Shown here piece by piece: positions 52,645 to 61,052 of a DNA stretch of 64,000 bases. This DNA is from Glaciecola sp049650345 (GTDB lineage Bacteria > Pseudomonadota > Gammaproteobacteria > Enterobacterales > Alteromonadaceae). The DNA lies in contig JBARZY010000088.1 of the NCBI GenBank assembly GCA_049650345.1, forward strand, positions 29,877-93,876, written 5' to 3'. A program made the translations under genes and the position numbers. The notes beneath the pieces were generated by a model that ran no database searches, had not been told where the DNA came from, and worked only from the letters and a program-made list of their open reading frames with translations. Position 1 is the first letter of the stretch. The number at the start of each line of letters is the position of its first letter.

Positions 52645-55600
52645 CTATGGCGTACGTTCTATTTCGGTTTTCCAAACGTCTTGCTGTACCCGCTGAAAAC
52701 GCCCATAAATATTTTGCGCCAAACATTCAAACTGAGTGCCGCATGCAACCGGATCGCCGTTTTCGTCAACGTCAATTACCGCTGATACACATTCGGCACC
52801 TAAACACACCACCGGCTCAACGATATTTTCAATTAATATTTTAGTATCCGGCGCAATACCTGTTTGCGCAAGCTGTGCGTAACGATCATCTTTGTCATCT
52901 TCACCATTGTTATTTAAATCGGTTACAGCATTGCCATTAAATAAATTGACCAAGTATGCCCTACTGTTTCCTGTGGGCGGCGCACATAAACTATTGCTCG
53001 CTGATGCAGGTAAATACGTCGTAAAAAATATTTTATAATCTAACACCAGAGGCGACGAAAGTACTTTTTCACCCCCTTGTGTTAAGCGCATATACCAGCC
53101 GCCTTTATTGGCAAATGCAGTTTGCGCAATACCGCGTTCATTATCGTCAGTTGAAGTTAACAAATGCTCTGTTGCGTCATATAAGTCACTACTGTCAATG
53201 GCTGAGCTTGGTAATACAAACTCACCATTGGCATCCACTTTGAATATGTTAGTGTCTTTGAGCATATAAAACTCGTCGTTAATTGTGGTGTTAAGTGGTC
53301 CTGCTCTGAAGCCAGAGCCAATGGTTACTGCATAATACTGCTCTTCGCCTAACAATATTTCAGACACGTCAGGGCCGTAATAAAAACGGCGATTGCTTGC
53401 TTCGGTATCGCCACCAAAATTAGCTAAAAGCGCGCCGTTCATAAAGTCGCTGCCTGACTCACCATTGTACATATCAAGCCTAAATAGTTGACCACCGGTG
53501 TCTGCTACATATAAGTGGTCGGCTAAGCCATCATTATCCCGATCGATAACTGATATTCTGGCAGGTATACTGTATTGCATTTGAGGTAAATTAAGATCGG
53601 CATCTTCGTTACTGACGCTATATAACAAATCACCGTTTTCAGCATTGATTATGTACACGCTGTTACCTACTGCATCGGGCGAGCGCACCGTTTTCGTATC
53701 TTGCGCTTCGTCATAACCACCGCCTACTATCATGACGTTTTTAACCGTACTGCCTATTTGTAATTTAGTAATAATCGGTTTAGACCAAGTTTGCCCCATA
53801 TTCGCATAATCACCCTGCCCGCCATTTACGGTAAACACTAATTCGGGACTGTTTTTCTCGGTCACATCAAACACGTAATAGTTATTCCCGCCCCGACGCA
53901 TGCCCAAATAAAGGTAAGTTCGGTTGTTAAACTGACGAATCACTAAATCACCGTCTAATCCATATTGATGATTAAAGGTGCTACCATCTCGATAAAACTC
54001 ATATAAATTACTTAATAGCTCTTTTGGAATAATCGCGAAGTTCTCACTGCCATCTTCTGCATCAATTGAATGCAAAAAACCGTGGTTAGTGGCTACAAAA
54101 ATAGCACTGTCGGTATCAGAGTAATTTACAATAACCGGTTGTGAGTGAATAGGGTCGCCCATTTGCATTCTTACGTCGGTAGTTGAACCGTCGCCATCAT
54201 CATCTTTTACATCAACACCACGCGCCCATTTTATGACTTCTTCACGTAATATCTCTGGACTGGGCAATACATTTACACCCATATCAGATGTCGTAATATT
54301 ATTGTTGTTTTCTTCTAACTCGTTAACCCCTCGGATAATTTTCCCGGGCGTGTCGTCAAAGTAATACACGTTTCGAACTGCATCTAGACGGCTCACTGCA
54401 CCACCTTGGCGAACATCATTACCATCTGCAATGGGGGACCAATAACTGTGACTATTATCAGAGAAAAACCCCGTAGATGCATCCACGGCCGCTAAGCCAT
54501 TTTTATCGAGTACTTGGTTGCCGCGAATTTTGTATTTTTTCAAATTACCGGGCCACAAGGTACCCTCAGCAGGCTTGAACAAAGCAAAATACAACTCGTC
54601 TCTATGCGATAAACGGTTGAGCTGATTCACTGCCACGCCGGGCGACACAAAAGTAGCATTTACATCTTTTACTTGTCGTAAAATGGTTTCAAACGCAGTC
54701 AGCAAATCGCTGCTATTGTCGGCTTGGTAAAAGCCGCCACCACTTTGTAAGGCAATTTGATTAAGAAAGTTATTCGCAGTAGAGTTGGCCGCAAAGCCAA
54801 TAGTATGTGTAATGACTCTAGCGTCTATTACCGAATCGCCGGTATCGCTAATATTTTTGACCAAATCTAGGCCGCATTTTTCACCGCCCGACCCCGAGCA
54901 AGATTTCCCCAACATTGATTGTATTTTGGAAACACTGTGATTATTGTTTGCCACACCATCTGATAACAACACAATATGGTTGTTAGTTTGACACTGCAAA
55001 TCTTGTACGGGCGTGATGTAGCGTGCACCTGCCGGAATATATTCGCTCACGCACTTACTGCTGCTTAAATTAGATTCATCGCAATCATTTGGCCTAACAG
55101 CATCATCACCCACATAAGACGAACGATGGCTTACCCGTGTGGCTTTTCTTACCGCAGAACTAACGCTGTTCTCACCCCGCTTTAAGCCATAGTCAACATA
55201 GTCACCGCCGTAATATAATGCGGCCTCGTATAAGGTATCTACAATAGGCGTTAAACCATTGGCGCTGAGATCGTCCACTTTACTAATTAAATGTTGCCTT
55301 ACCGTAGAAGTAGAGCCTGGTGTTGCGTTACCTTCAAACTCAATCACTAAACGAGTTGCGCCTGAAGGTTTTCCGTTATATGTATATGCACCGCGTTTTG
55401 CGTAATTGAAATCAGACATAACCATAATCATTTCGTTATTGCGGCGCCACCCTGTGCGGTCTATTATTTCTTGCACCACATTAGTAATAGGCGGACTTTG
55501 ATATACGCCATTGCGATACCACTGCGGAATATTACTCCACGATACGCTGGCAGAGGTTTTAGCAATATTGCGCAGTAAATAGCGTGAATAGGGCGAAAAG

Positions 55601-56742
55601 TCATTAGAATCATCTCTATCCACGCCTCTAATTGTCATCTTAGCGCCTGAGCTTGTGCCATTTTGATAAGCAGTAAATTCTAGGTAAGCGTTTAATATCG
55701 TTGCGCCTTGCGGTAAATTAATATTCTTAAAGCGCACACCAATGTAATCGTTTGAATCAGCATGAAAGGTAAGCTCAGAACCCGTTGCTTGATATCCATA
55801 GCCGTTTTCTTCGGCGTTTTCATCCTGCTGATCAACTTGATACACAAACTTGTCGCGTACGCAGCCATTGGCGGTACTTTCATCATAGGTAATCACTAAC
55901 TGCGACGAACGACTGTTGCCATCTTCATTGGCAAACACTTTTCGCTGGCTACCTATAGCTGAGTTTTGTGCTTGCATAAGCAAGGCAAGATCATTACCTC
56001 CGCACCAGTCGCTTCTGTCCACTATTTCTTGTAGCACATTGGCTAAATTAGGCGTGATAATTGTTTCGCCAAAATCGGGCCAGTCGTTGTTTTGATCCCA
56101 CAGCACCTGAGCGCTGGTCAAATTTCTACTACTAATATCATTGTATGCTGTGGAGAACGCTGCGGCTGAACCCGTCGCTTCGCCACTAATAAGAAACTCG
56201 GTAGTGGCTGCGTTAAACCCCGCCGACGTGAAACGAATATATGCACTGGTAATAACTGCACCACGAGGTATGTTAACGCTATCGTATTTAAAACCCGTAT
56301 AAACGCTGTCGTTATCGTTCGATAACACCAGTAATGAGTCACTAGTAACCACACTATTGTTGACTTCTTGAGCGTCATTGTTTCCTTCAATCACAGGCAT
56401 AATCAACTCAGGAGAAACCGGCGAGTCAATATCGCGGATAGGAAACAACACAGGGCCACCATAATCAGAAAACCGCATTAGGCCTGCGTTAATATTGGTA
56501 GCAGACGACAACGCGTCTCGTAATGCATTTTGTACACGCTGCATACGTGACGTATTGGTGTTGTCTCTGCTACTCATACTGCCAGAAGTGTCCATAATGA
56601 ATAACACGTTTGGGTTGTATGTCACATTCGAACTACTAGAGCCTAAGTAGATCTCTAGGTCATCACCAAAAGCACTGAAGCTAATCATGAAGCTAAATAC
56701 ACACGCGATAAATGCAATACTACTTCTTTGCCGAGTAATCAT
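52645..56742 (-). CDS. pilY1: Type IV pilus tip adhesin/biogenesis protein PilY1 with enlarged N-terminal half
   Basis: The ATG at 56742 gives 1365 residues with a signal peptide (cleavage near SFSAFG, residue 26) and begins 10 bases after the pilX stop; a longer frame overlaps pilX without similarity. The von Willebrand A metal site is DTSGS at 51-55. Two similar domains are then inserted (about 145-287 and 325-470), each ending NVxQEIxDR...W..N and LVIxYE/FE, after which the VWA part resumes. The C-terminal beta-propeller (about 720-1330) is typical PilY1, with calcium-type loops DRDNDGLADHLYVAD and DVKDDDGDGSTTD. It is longer than P. aeruginosa PilY1 (about 1160). It should act at the pilus tip in adhesion, pilus extension and surface sensing. 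Confidence 0.93.
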   Translation of the reverse strand: MITRQRSSIAFIACVFSFMISFSAFGDDLEIYLGSSSSNVTYNPNVLFIMDTSGSMSSRDNTNTSRMQRVQNALRDALSSATNINAGLMRFSDYGGPVLFPIRDIDSPVSPELIMPVIEGNNDAQEVNNSVVTSDSLLVLSNDNDSVYTGFKYDSVNIPRGAVITSAYIRFTSAGFNAATTEFLISGEATGSAAAFSTAYNDISSRNLTSAQVLWDQNNDWPDFGETIITPNLANVLQEIVDRSDWCGGNDLALLMQAQNSAIGSQRKVFANEDGNSRSSQLVITYDESTANGCVRDKFVYQVDQQDENAEENGYGYQATGSELTFHADSNDYIGVRFKNINLPQGATILNAYLEFTAYQNGTSSGAKMTIRGVDRDDSNDFSPYSRYLLRNIAKTSASVSWSNIPQWYRNGVYQSPPITNVVQEIIDRTGWRRNNEMIMVMSDFNYAKRGAYTYNGKPSGATRLVIEFEGNATPGSTSTVRQHLISKVDDLSANGLTPIVDTLYEAALYYGGDYVDYGLKRGENSVSSAVRKATRVSHRSSYVGDDAVRPNDCDESNLSSSKCVSEYIPAGARYITPVQDLQCQTNNHIVLLSDGVANNNHSVSKIQSMLGKSCSGSGGEKCGLDLVKNISDTGDSVIDARVITHTIGFAANSTANNFLNQIALQSGGGFYQADNSSDLLTAFETILRQVKDVNATFVSPGVAVNQLNRLSHRDELYFALFKPAEGTLWPGNLKKYKIRGNQVLDKNGLAAVDASTGFFSDNSHSYWSPIADGNDVRQGGAVSRLDAVRNVYYFDDTPGKIIRGVNELEENNNNITTSDMGVNVLPSPEILREEVIKWARGVDVKDDDGDGSTTDVRMQMGDPIHSQPVIVNYSDTDSAIFVATNHGFLHSIDAEDGSENFAIIPKELLSNLYEFYRDGSTFNHQYGLDGDLVIRQFNNRTYLYLGMRRGGNNYYVFDVTEKNSPELVFTVNGGQGDYANMGQTWSKPIITKLQIGSTVKNVMIVGGGYDEAQDTKTVRSPDAVGNSVYIINAENGDLLYSVSNEDADLNLPQMQYSIPARISVIDRDNDGLADHLYVADTGGQLFRLDMYNGESGSDFMNGALLANFGGDTEASNRRFYYGPDVSEILLGEEQYYAVTIGSGFRAGPLNTTINDEFYMLKDTNIFKVDANGEFVLPSSAIDSSDLYDATEHLLTSTDDNERGIAQTAFANKGGWYMRLTQGGEKVLSSPLVLDYKIFFTTYLPASASNSLCAPPTGNSRAYLVNLFNGNAVTDLNNNGEDDKDDRYAQLAQTGIAPDTKILIENIVEPVVCLGAECVSAVIDVDENGDPVACGTQFECLAQNIYGRFQRVQQDVWKTEIERTP

Positions 56743-56752
56743 CTCATTTGCC

Positions 56753-57337
56753 TCATTGGTTGGTCGCAGGTGCAAAAACCGCGGCAGTGAGCGTATTAGC
56801 GACCACATAATTGCTTCCCACCGTTTGACCGCAGCCGCGCACAATAAACACATGGCAGTTAATATTACTGCCCCCAATTACATTACTTGAACCTCTGCAC
56901 GCTTGCTCTTGTACAAATGCAGTTCGAGACCAACTGTTTACCTGCGGGTTTTCACTGTACCTCACTGCCGATGTTTGCTGTTGACCGAATACGGCACCAT
57001 TTTTGGTCATAGTGCGTTGTATACGATTATTATCGAAGCAACTTAGCGTTTCGTTATCTAAATCAATTGCCGCTTGTTGGCGAGCCTCTGATAGCGGATC
57101 AGCAATATTTGGATCGCCCAGTACACTCTCATCTTCTGATTCAAATACCACACCTGCTATGGCTGCCTCAGCCGCGTCAAACGTGACCGACTTTCGTTCA
57201 ATGGAGGTTGCCATTTTTCCTTGCAGAATACTGCTAGACACCGACGACACGCCCAACACAGTGATAGATAGCAACACGAGCAGAGCAAACACTAACACCA
57301 AGCCTTTTTGTTTATTCATACTGACAGCGTTTATCAT
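56753..57337 (-). CDS. pilX: Minor pilin PilX
   Basis: A short leader ending KG precedes LVLVFALLVLLSITVLGVSS, a pilin-type helix without Glu5, as is usual for PilX. The segment ERKSVTFDAAEAAIAG near 47-62 is a PilX family hallmark. The 194-residue length matches. The ATG overlaps the pilW stop as ATGA and has AGGGGG five bases upstream, so the longer start is preferred over the Met six codons later. Confidence 0.88.
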   Translation of the reverse strand: MINAVSMNKQKGLVLVFALLVLLSITVLGVSSVSSSILQGKMATSIERKSVTFDAAEAAIAGVVFESEDESVLGDPNIADPLSEARQQAAIDLDNETLSCFDNNRIQRTMTKNGAVFGQQQTSAVRYSENPQVNSWSRTAFVQEQACRGSSNVIGGSNINCHVFIVRGCGQTVGSNYVVANTLTAAVFAPATNQ

Positions 57338-58212
57338 GCTTGCCCCCTCACAAAATTCTTCATATTTCGCAGTGTTATGGTGGTCTCAAAAACTTTGTAT
57401 AAACCCGTATCAGGCATAGTAATAGAGGCCTCGTTGAGCAGTGTAAATTGGCTAGCTTGTGGTAAGCTGATATCGCCTTCCCCCTTTACCAGTATTGCCA
57501 TTCTCACGCTCACTACCTGTCTGCCGTTAGCAAATGCTTGGGCTAACTGTGATGCATCTACATATTGTGAGGGTAATGAGTTACCTGCGTTATTTGTTAC
57601 ATCGGCTAAACCGTATGTCACTTGAAAACTCTGTACATCGTCAAGTAAGGTAAACGCGGCATGATTGTTGTGGCCAACAGCTATGCGCTGACCGCGTAAT
57701 ACTCGTCCATCAAAACCTCTACACTTGAGCTTACCGTTACTAACAAAGTATTCATTTACCGTATAAAATGATTCTTCTGCCAAATAACCTAATTTGTAGC
57801 CTCGGCAGTCTTGGGTATTTTGTAAACCAATAACAAGTGTATCACTCGCGCCAGAGGCACCTTGTATAGAACCTAGTTCAGCTCGACCTACAAAATCTCC
57901 TGGTAATACAATTGGATGATTACGCACAAACGACTCTTCTTCTACAATGTCTACCGAAGCGTTTAGGTTGGGGTTCAAGCGGTCATACATACCCGTCATC
58001 AATAACTCGTTGCGCATGCGCGAAATAATATATCGCCCACTTTCTTGTGTGCTTGCAATGGCTCGATTGAGTTTTTGAGTAACGCTATTGCTAATCATAA
58101 TCTGGATCACAGCGGCTGAAATAATTAAGCCTAAGGTAAGCGAAATCATTAGTTCTATTAGTGTAAAACCTTGCTGATGACCACTTGTTCTAGATGAAAA
58201 TTGACCATTCAT
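57334..58212 (-). CDS. pilW: Minor pilin PilW
   Basis: The leader ends QQG before FTLIELMISLTLGLIISAAVIQ, a type IV prepilin helix with Glu5. The 292-residue protein has the PilW domain after it, including SGRYIISRMRNELLMTGMYD and CRGYKLGYLAEE. It overlaps pilV upstream and pilX downstream by four bases each (ATGA), so the minor pilins are translationally coupled. Confidence 0.9.
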   Translation of the reverse strand: MNGQFSSRTSGHQQGFTLIELMISLTLGLIISAAVIQIMISNSVTQKLNRAIASTQESGRYIISRMRNELLMTGMYDRLNPNLNASVDIVEEESFVRNHPIVLPGDFVGRAELGSIQGASGASDTLVIGLQNTQDCRGYKLGYLAEESFYTVNEYFVSNGKLKCRGFDGRVLRGQRIAVGHNNHAAFTLLDDVQSFQVTYGLADVTNNAGNSLPSQYVDASQLAQAFANGRQVVSVRMAILVKGEGDISLPQASQFTLLNEASITMPDTGLYKVFETTITLRNMKNFVRGQA

Positions 58213-58862
58213 AATGCCACCTCAATCGCGACACAATCATATTCTTGAGAATTTGACGTGTTACATCTAGCATTGGCTTTTTTATAATCACCACGCCAAC
58301 TTTTCATTGGCCATTTAACTAAAATAGAATGTATCGACCCCGCAGTGCACGCATCGCCGTCAAGAGGGTCTGAATCAGCAACACAGCTTACCTCAAGACT
58401 TGCATTTGGATTTTCACGGATGGCTGCGCATGACATTTGATGCGCATCAAATATTGCTAAATCTGCCGCGCTACAGTTCCCCGTTTGGCAATTGGGAATG
58501 GTCGCCGGTATACTCGTACAATGGCATCCATAAGCAGATGCGCCACTGGTACAACTTAGATTGTTAAAATTGTACAAATCGCTATCAAAATAATTGTTAT
58601 GCACAACAAAGCCGTCGGTAACAGTTGATGGTACAGTGCTGGCACGCAATCGCTCACTCATTTGCTGAGCAACCATTACCGCATGTGTGCGCGATAAAGC
58701 TTCTTTGTTATTAAATGAACCAACAAACTGCAAAGAGGCCACACCCAATAGACCTACCGCTAAAATCACTATGGTCACTAATACCTCAATCATACCTACG
58801 CCTCGCTGTAGCGCGATAGGTTGACGTGCGGTGGGTATAGAGATAATAGTAATTGTGTTCAT
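58209..58862 (-). CDS. pilV: Minor pilin PilV
   Basis: The helix VGMIEVLVTIVILAVGLLGVASLQ after a RG cleavage site is the PilV signature, and EALSRTHAVMVAQQMSERLRAS follows as in the family. The chosen ATG at 58862 has AAGAG nearby and gives 217 residues with a leader of about 23 residues. A TTG 57 bases upstream would lengthen it. It is the first gene of pilV-pilW-pilX-pilY1-pilE. The 237 bases upstream contain the ispH terminator and presumably the operon promoter. Confidence 0.9.
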   Translation of the reverse strand: MNTITIISIPTARQPIALQRGVGMIEVLVTIVILAVGLLGVASLQFVGSFNNKEALSRTHAVMVAQQMSERLRASTVPSTVTDGFVVHNNYFDSDLYNFNNLSCTSGASAYGCHCTSIPATIPNCQTGNCSAADLAIFDAHQMSCAAIRENPNASLEVSCVADSDPLDGDACTAGSIHSILVKWPMKSWRGDYKKANARCNTSNSQEYDCVAIEVAL

Positions 58863-59102
58863 TGCTCTTAATTTCAATAAAGGGTTTTTCCTATTAACCA
58901 CTCTACCGACTTTTATCAACGCTTGGTTATTGTGAATCAGTCTAAGGTATTAAATTATATGTGCTACTGAACAGGAGGATGGATTGTGCTCACTGCGAAA
59001 ACACAACTCAGAATAAAAGGAATATGTAATTCAACAGTTTATAAGAAAATAATAATTTTTGATTACAGAGGAAGAAACATAAATGTATCGCGCCAAATAC
59101 TA

Positions 59103-59127
59103 AAAAGACGCCGTTAAGGCGCCTTTT
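59103..59127 (-). terminator. Terminator after ispH
   Basis: AAAAGaCGCC and GGCGcCTTTT pair with one mismatch around a 5-base loop. On the minus strand the stem ends in TCTTTTT. It lies 30 bases beyond the ispH stop and closes the ribF-ileS-lspA-fkpB-ispH unit. Confidence 0.8.
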
Positions 59128-59156
59128 GTACTTTCCATTACCGTATAGTAATGTGC

Positions 59157-60098
59157 TTAGAGTTGTTTTACTCGTAACTCTTTGGGTACCGCAAATTCAA
59201 CATTTTCTGGTCGGCCTTTTCGCTCAGTGGTGACCGTTGCCCCCCATTCGGTAAGCTTATCAACAACGCCTTGCACAAGTACTTCCGGTGCTGAAGCACC
59301 TGCGGTTACACCAACATTGGTAACGCCCTGTAACCATTCTTGTTGTATACAGTTTTTATCGGCAATCAGGTAAGCTCGCGCACCGATTTTTTCTGCTAGT
59401 TCACGTAGCCTATTAGAATTAGACGAATTTTGTGCGCCTACAACCAATAACATATCGCAGTCTTGCGATAAGTCACGTACTGCATCTTGACGATTTTGCG
59501 TTGCATAGCAAATATCATCTTTACGAGGGCCATCAATATTAGGGAATTTTTTGCGCAGGGCATCTATTACTTCAGCAGTGTCATCAACTGATAACGTTGT
59601 TTGGCTACAATAGTAAAGCTCGTTGGGGTTGATGACTTCTAGAGAGCTAACATCGTCGATAGATTCAACTAAGTAGATGCCGCCGTTAGGATTGCTGTAT
59701 TGGCCCATTGTGCCTTCTACTTCAGGGTGACCTTGATGGCCAATGAGAATGCACTCTGTGCCCTTCTTACTGGCCCGCATCACTTCCATATGAACTTTAG
59801 TTACTAATGGGCAAGTGGCATCGAATACTTTTAATCCACGTATATTTGCTTGCTCTCGCACTGCTTGTGATACGCCATGCGCTGAAAAAATAACAATGGC
59901 ATCGTTAGGCACTTCATTTAGCTCATCAACGAATATTGCACCACGCTCTTTTAACCCGTCAACGACAAATCGGTTGTGTACCACTTCGTGACGCACATAA
60001 ATAGGTGGTTCGAATATTTCTAGCGCTCGCTCTACAATAGTAATTGCGCGATCTACTCCGGCACAAAAGCCTCTTGGATTGGCTAAATGAATTTGCAT
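59157..60098 (-). CDS. ispH: 4-hydroxy-3-methylbut-2-enyl diphosphate reductase IspH
   Basis: IspH is the iron-sulphur enzyme of the last step of the MEP isoprenoid pathway. The 313 residues (E. coli 316) show ANPRGFCAGVDRAI (Cys12), YVRHEVVHNRFVVDGL, DATCPLVTKVH (second Cys) and CYATQNRQDAV (third Cys). It follows fkpB by two bases in the conserved ribF-ileS-lspA-fkpB-ispH order. Confidence 0.97.
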   Translation of the reverse strand: MQIHLANPRGFCAGVDRAITIVERALEIFEPPIYVRHEVVHNRFVVDGLKERGAIFVDELNEVPNDAIVIFSAHGVSQAVREQANIRGLKVFDATCPLVTKVHMEVMRASKKGTECILIGHQGHPEVEGTMGQYSNPNGGIYLVESIDDVSSLEVINPNELYYCSQTTLSVDDTAEVIDALRKKFPNIDGPRKDDICYATQNRQDAVRDLSQDCDMLLVVGAQNSSNSNRLRELAEKIGARAYLIADKNCIQQEWLQGVTNVGVTAGASAPEVLVQGVVDKLTEWGATVTTERKGRPENVEFAVPKELRVKQL

Positions 60099-60100
60099 AA

Positions 60101-60565
60101 TTACGCCTGCTTCACATCAATAATTTCAACATTGAAGACCACCGTTTGGCCCGCCAATGGGTGATTAAAATCAACGGTAACCGAATGACCTGCAATACTG
60201 CGAATTATACCGGGTAACTCGCTACCGTCAGGTTGTGCAAAGCCCATAATGGTGCCTTCTTGCAACTCCATGTCGGCAGAAAATTTTGTGCGGTCAACAT
60301 GATAAATGTTGTCAGGATTTGACATGCCAAATGCGTCTTGCGGTGCGAGCGTAAACGCCTTTTTGTCGCCTTTTTTTAGGCCCAACAAACACGCTTCAAA
60401 GTTTGCTGTTAAGCTACCATCGCCCATTACCATTTTAGCAGGCTTATTGTGCACCCGCGTGCTGTCAGCCGCCGTACCGTCTTCAAGGGTTAAATCAAAG
60501 TGCAGTATTACTTCACTGTTGTCTTCAATTACCACACCGGTTTCAGCTTGTTCGTTATTGCTCAT
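60101..60565 (-). CDS. fkpB: FKBP-type peptidyl-prolyl isomerase FkpB (SlpA)
   Basis: The protein is a small cytosolic FKBP with a chaperone flap, like SlyD but without its metal-binding tail. Visible are the core VILHFDLTLEDGTAADSTR, NFEACLLGLKKGDKKAF and the C-terminal VDFNHPLAGQTVVFNVEIIDV. The ATG at 60565 gives 154 residues beginning MSNNEQAE and overlaps the end of lspA by 11 bases; AGAGGC lies upstream. A frame 11 residues longer is unlikely. Confidence 0.93.
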   Translation of the reverse strand: MSNNEQAETGVVIEDNSEVILHFDLTLEDGTAADSTRVHNKPAKMVMGDGSLTANFEACLLGLKKGDKKAFTLAPQDAFGMSNPDNIYHVDRTKFSADMELQEGTIMGFAQPDGSELPGIIRSIAGHSVTVDFNHPLAGQTVVFNVEIIDVKQA

Positions 60566-61052
60566 CGTCAGCCTCTTTATTCTTAAACATATCAACAATC
60601 AGTAGTAGCGCACCAATAAATATCACTGAGTCGGCGATATTAAATGCGGGCCAATGATAGGTACCGTAATAAAAATCGAGAAAATCGATAACGTATCCAT
60701 GGGCAATGCGATCAATTACATTGCCTATAGCGCCGCCTAAAATAAATGAAAACGCCACGGGTAATAATACTTGCTGTTTAGTTGACTGCTTTAACCACCA
60801 CAAAATAACCACGCTGACTATTAGCGCAACACCGCTTAAAAAATAACGCTGCCAGCCGCCTGCATCATACAAAATACTGAATGCTGCACCATAATTATGT
60901 ACATATGTGAGGTTAAAAAAACCGGTCAGTTGTATTGATTGATACAAGTCCATGCTATCAACCACGGCAACTTTACTCCATTGATCGAGTATGACCGCTA
61001 ATACCGAAATCCACAAAAAGCGTAAGCCCGTGTTGCTAAACAAATTAAGCAT
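60555..61052 (-). CDS. lspA: Lipoprotein signal peptidase LspA
   Basis: LspA cleaves prolipoprotein signal peptides in the inner membrane. The 165 residues have four hydrophobic segments and the aspartic protease motifs NVIDRIAHGYVIDFLDF and FNIADSVIFIGA, which hold the catalytic Asp pair (near residues 115 and 136). The ATG overlaps the ileS stop region by eight bases. Confidence 0.96.
   Translation of the reverse strand: MLNLFSNTGLRFLWISVLAVILDQWSKVAVVDSMDLYQSIQLTGFFNLTYVHNYGAAFSILYDAGGWQRYFLSGVALIVSVVILWWLKQSTKQQVLLPVAFSFILGGAIGNVIDRIAHGYVIDFLDFYYGTYHWPAFNIADSVIFIGALLLIVDMFKNKEADDEQ

Noticed and set aside
58979..59029. Short frame starting MDCAHCENTT after AGGAGG
   Set aside because: The ribosome binding site is directly against the ATG and the frame has only 16 codons; no support.
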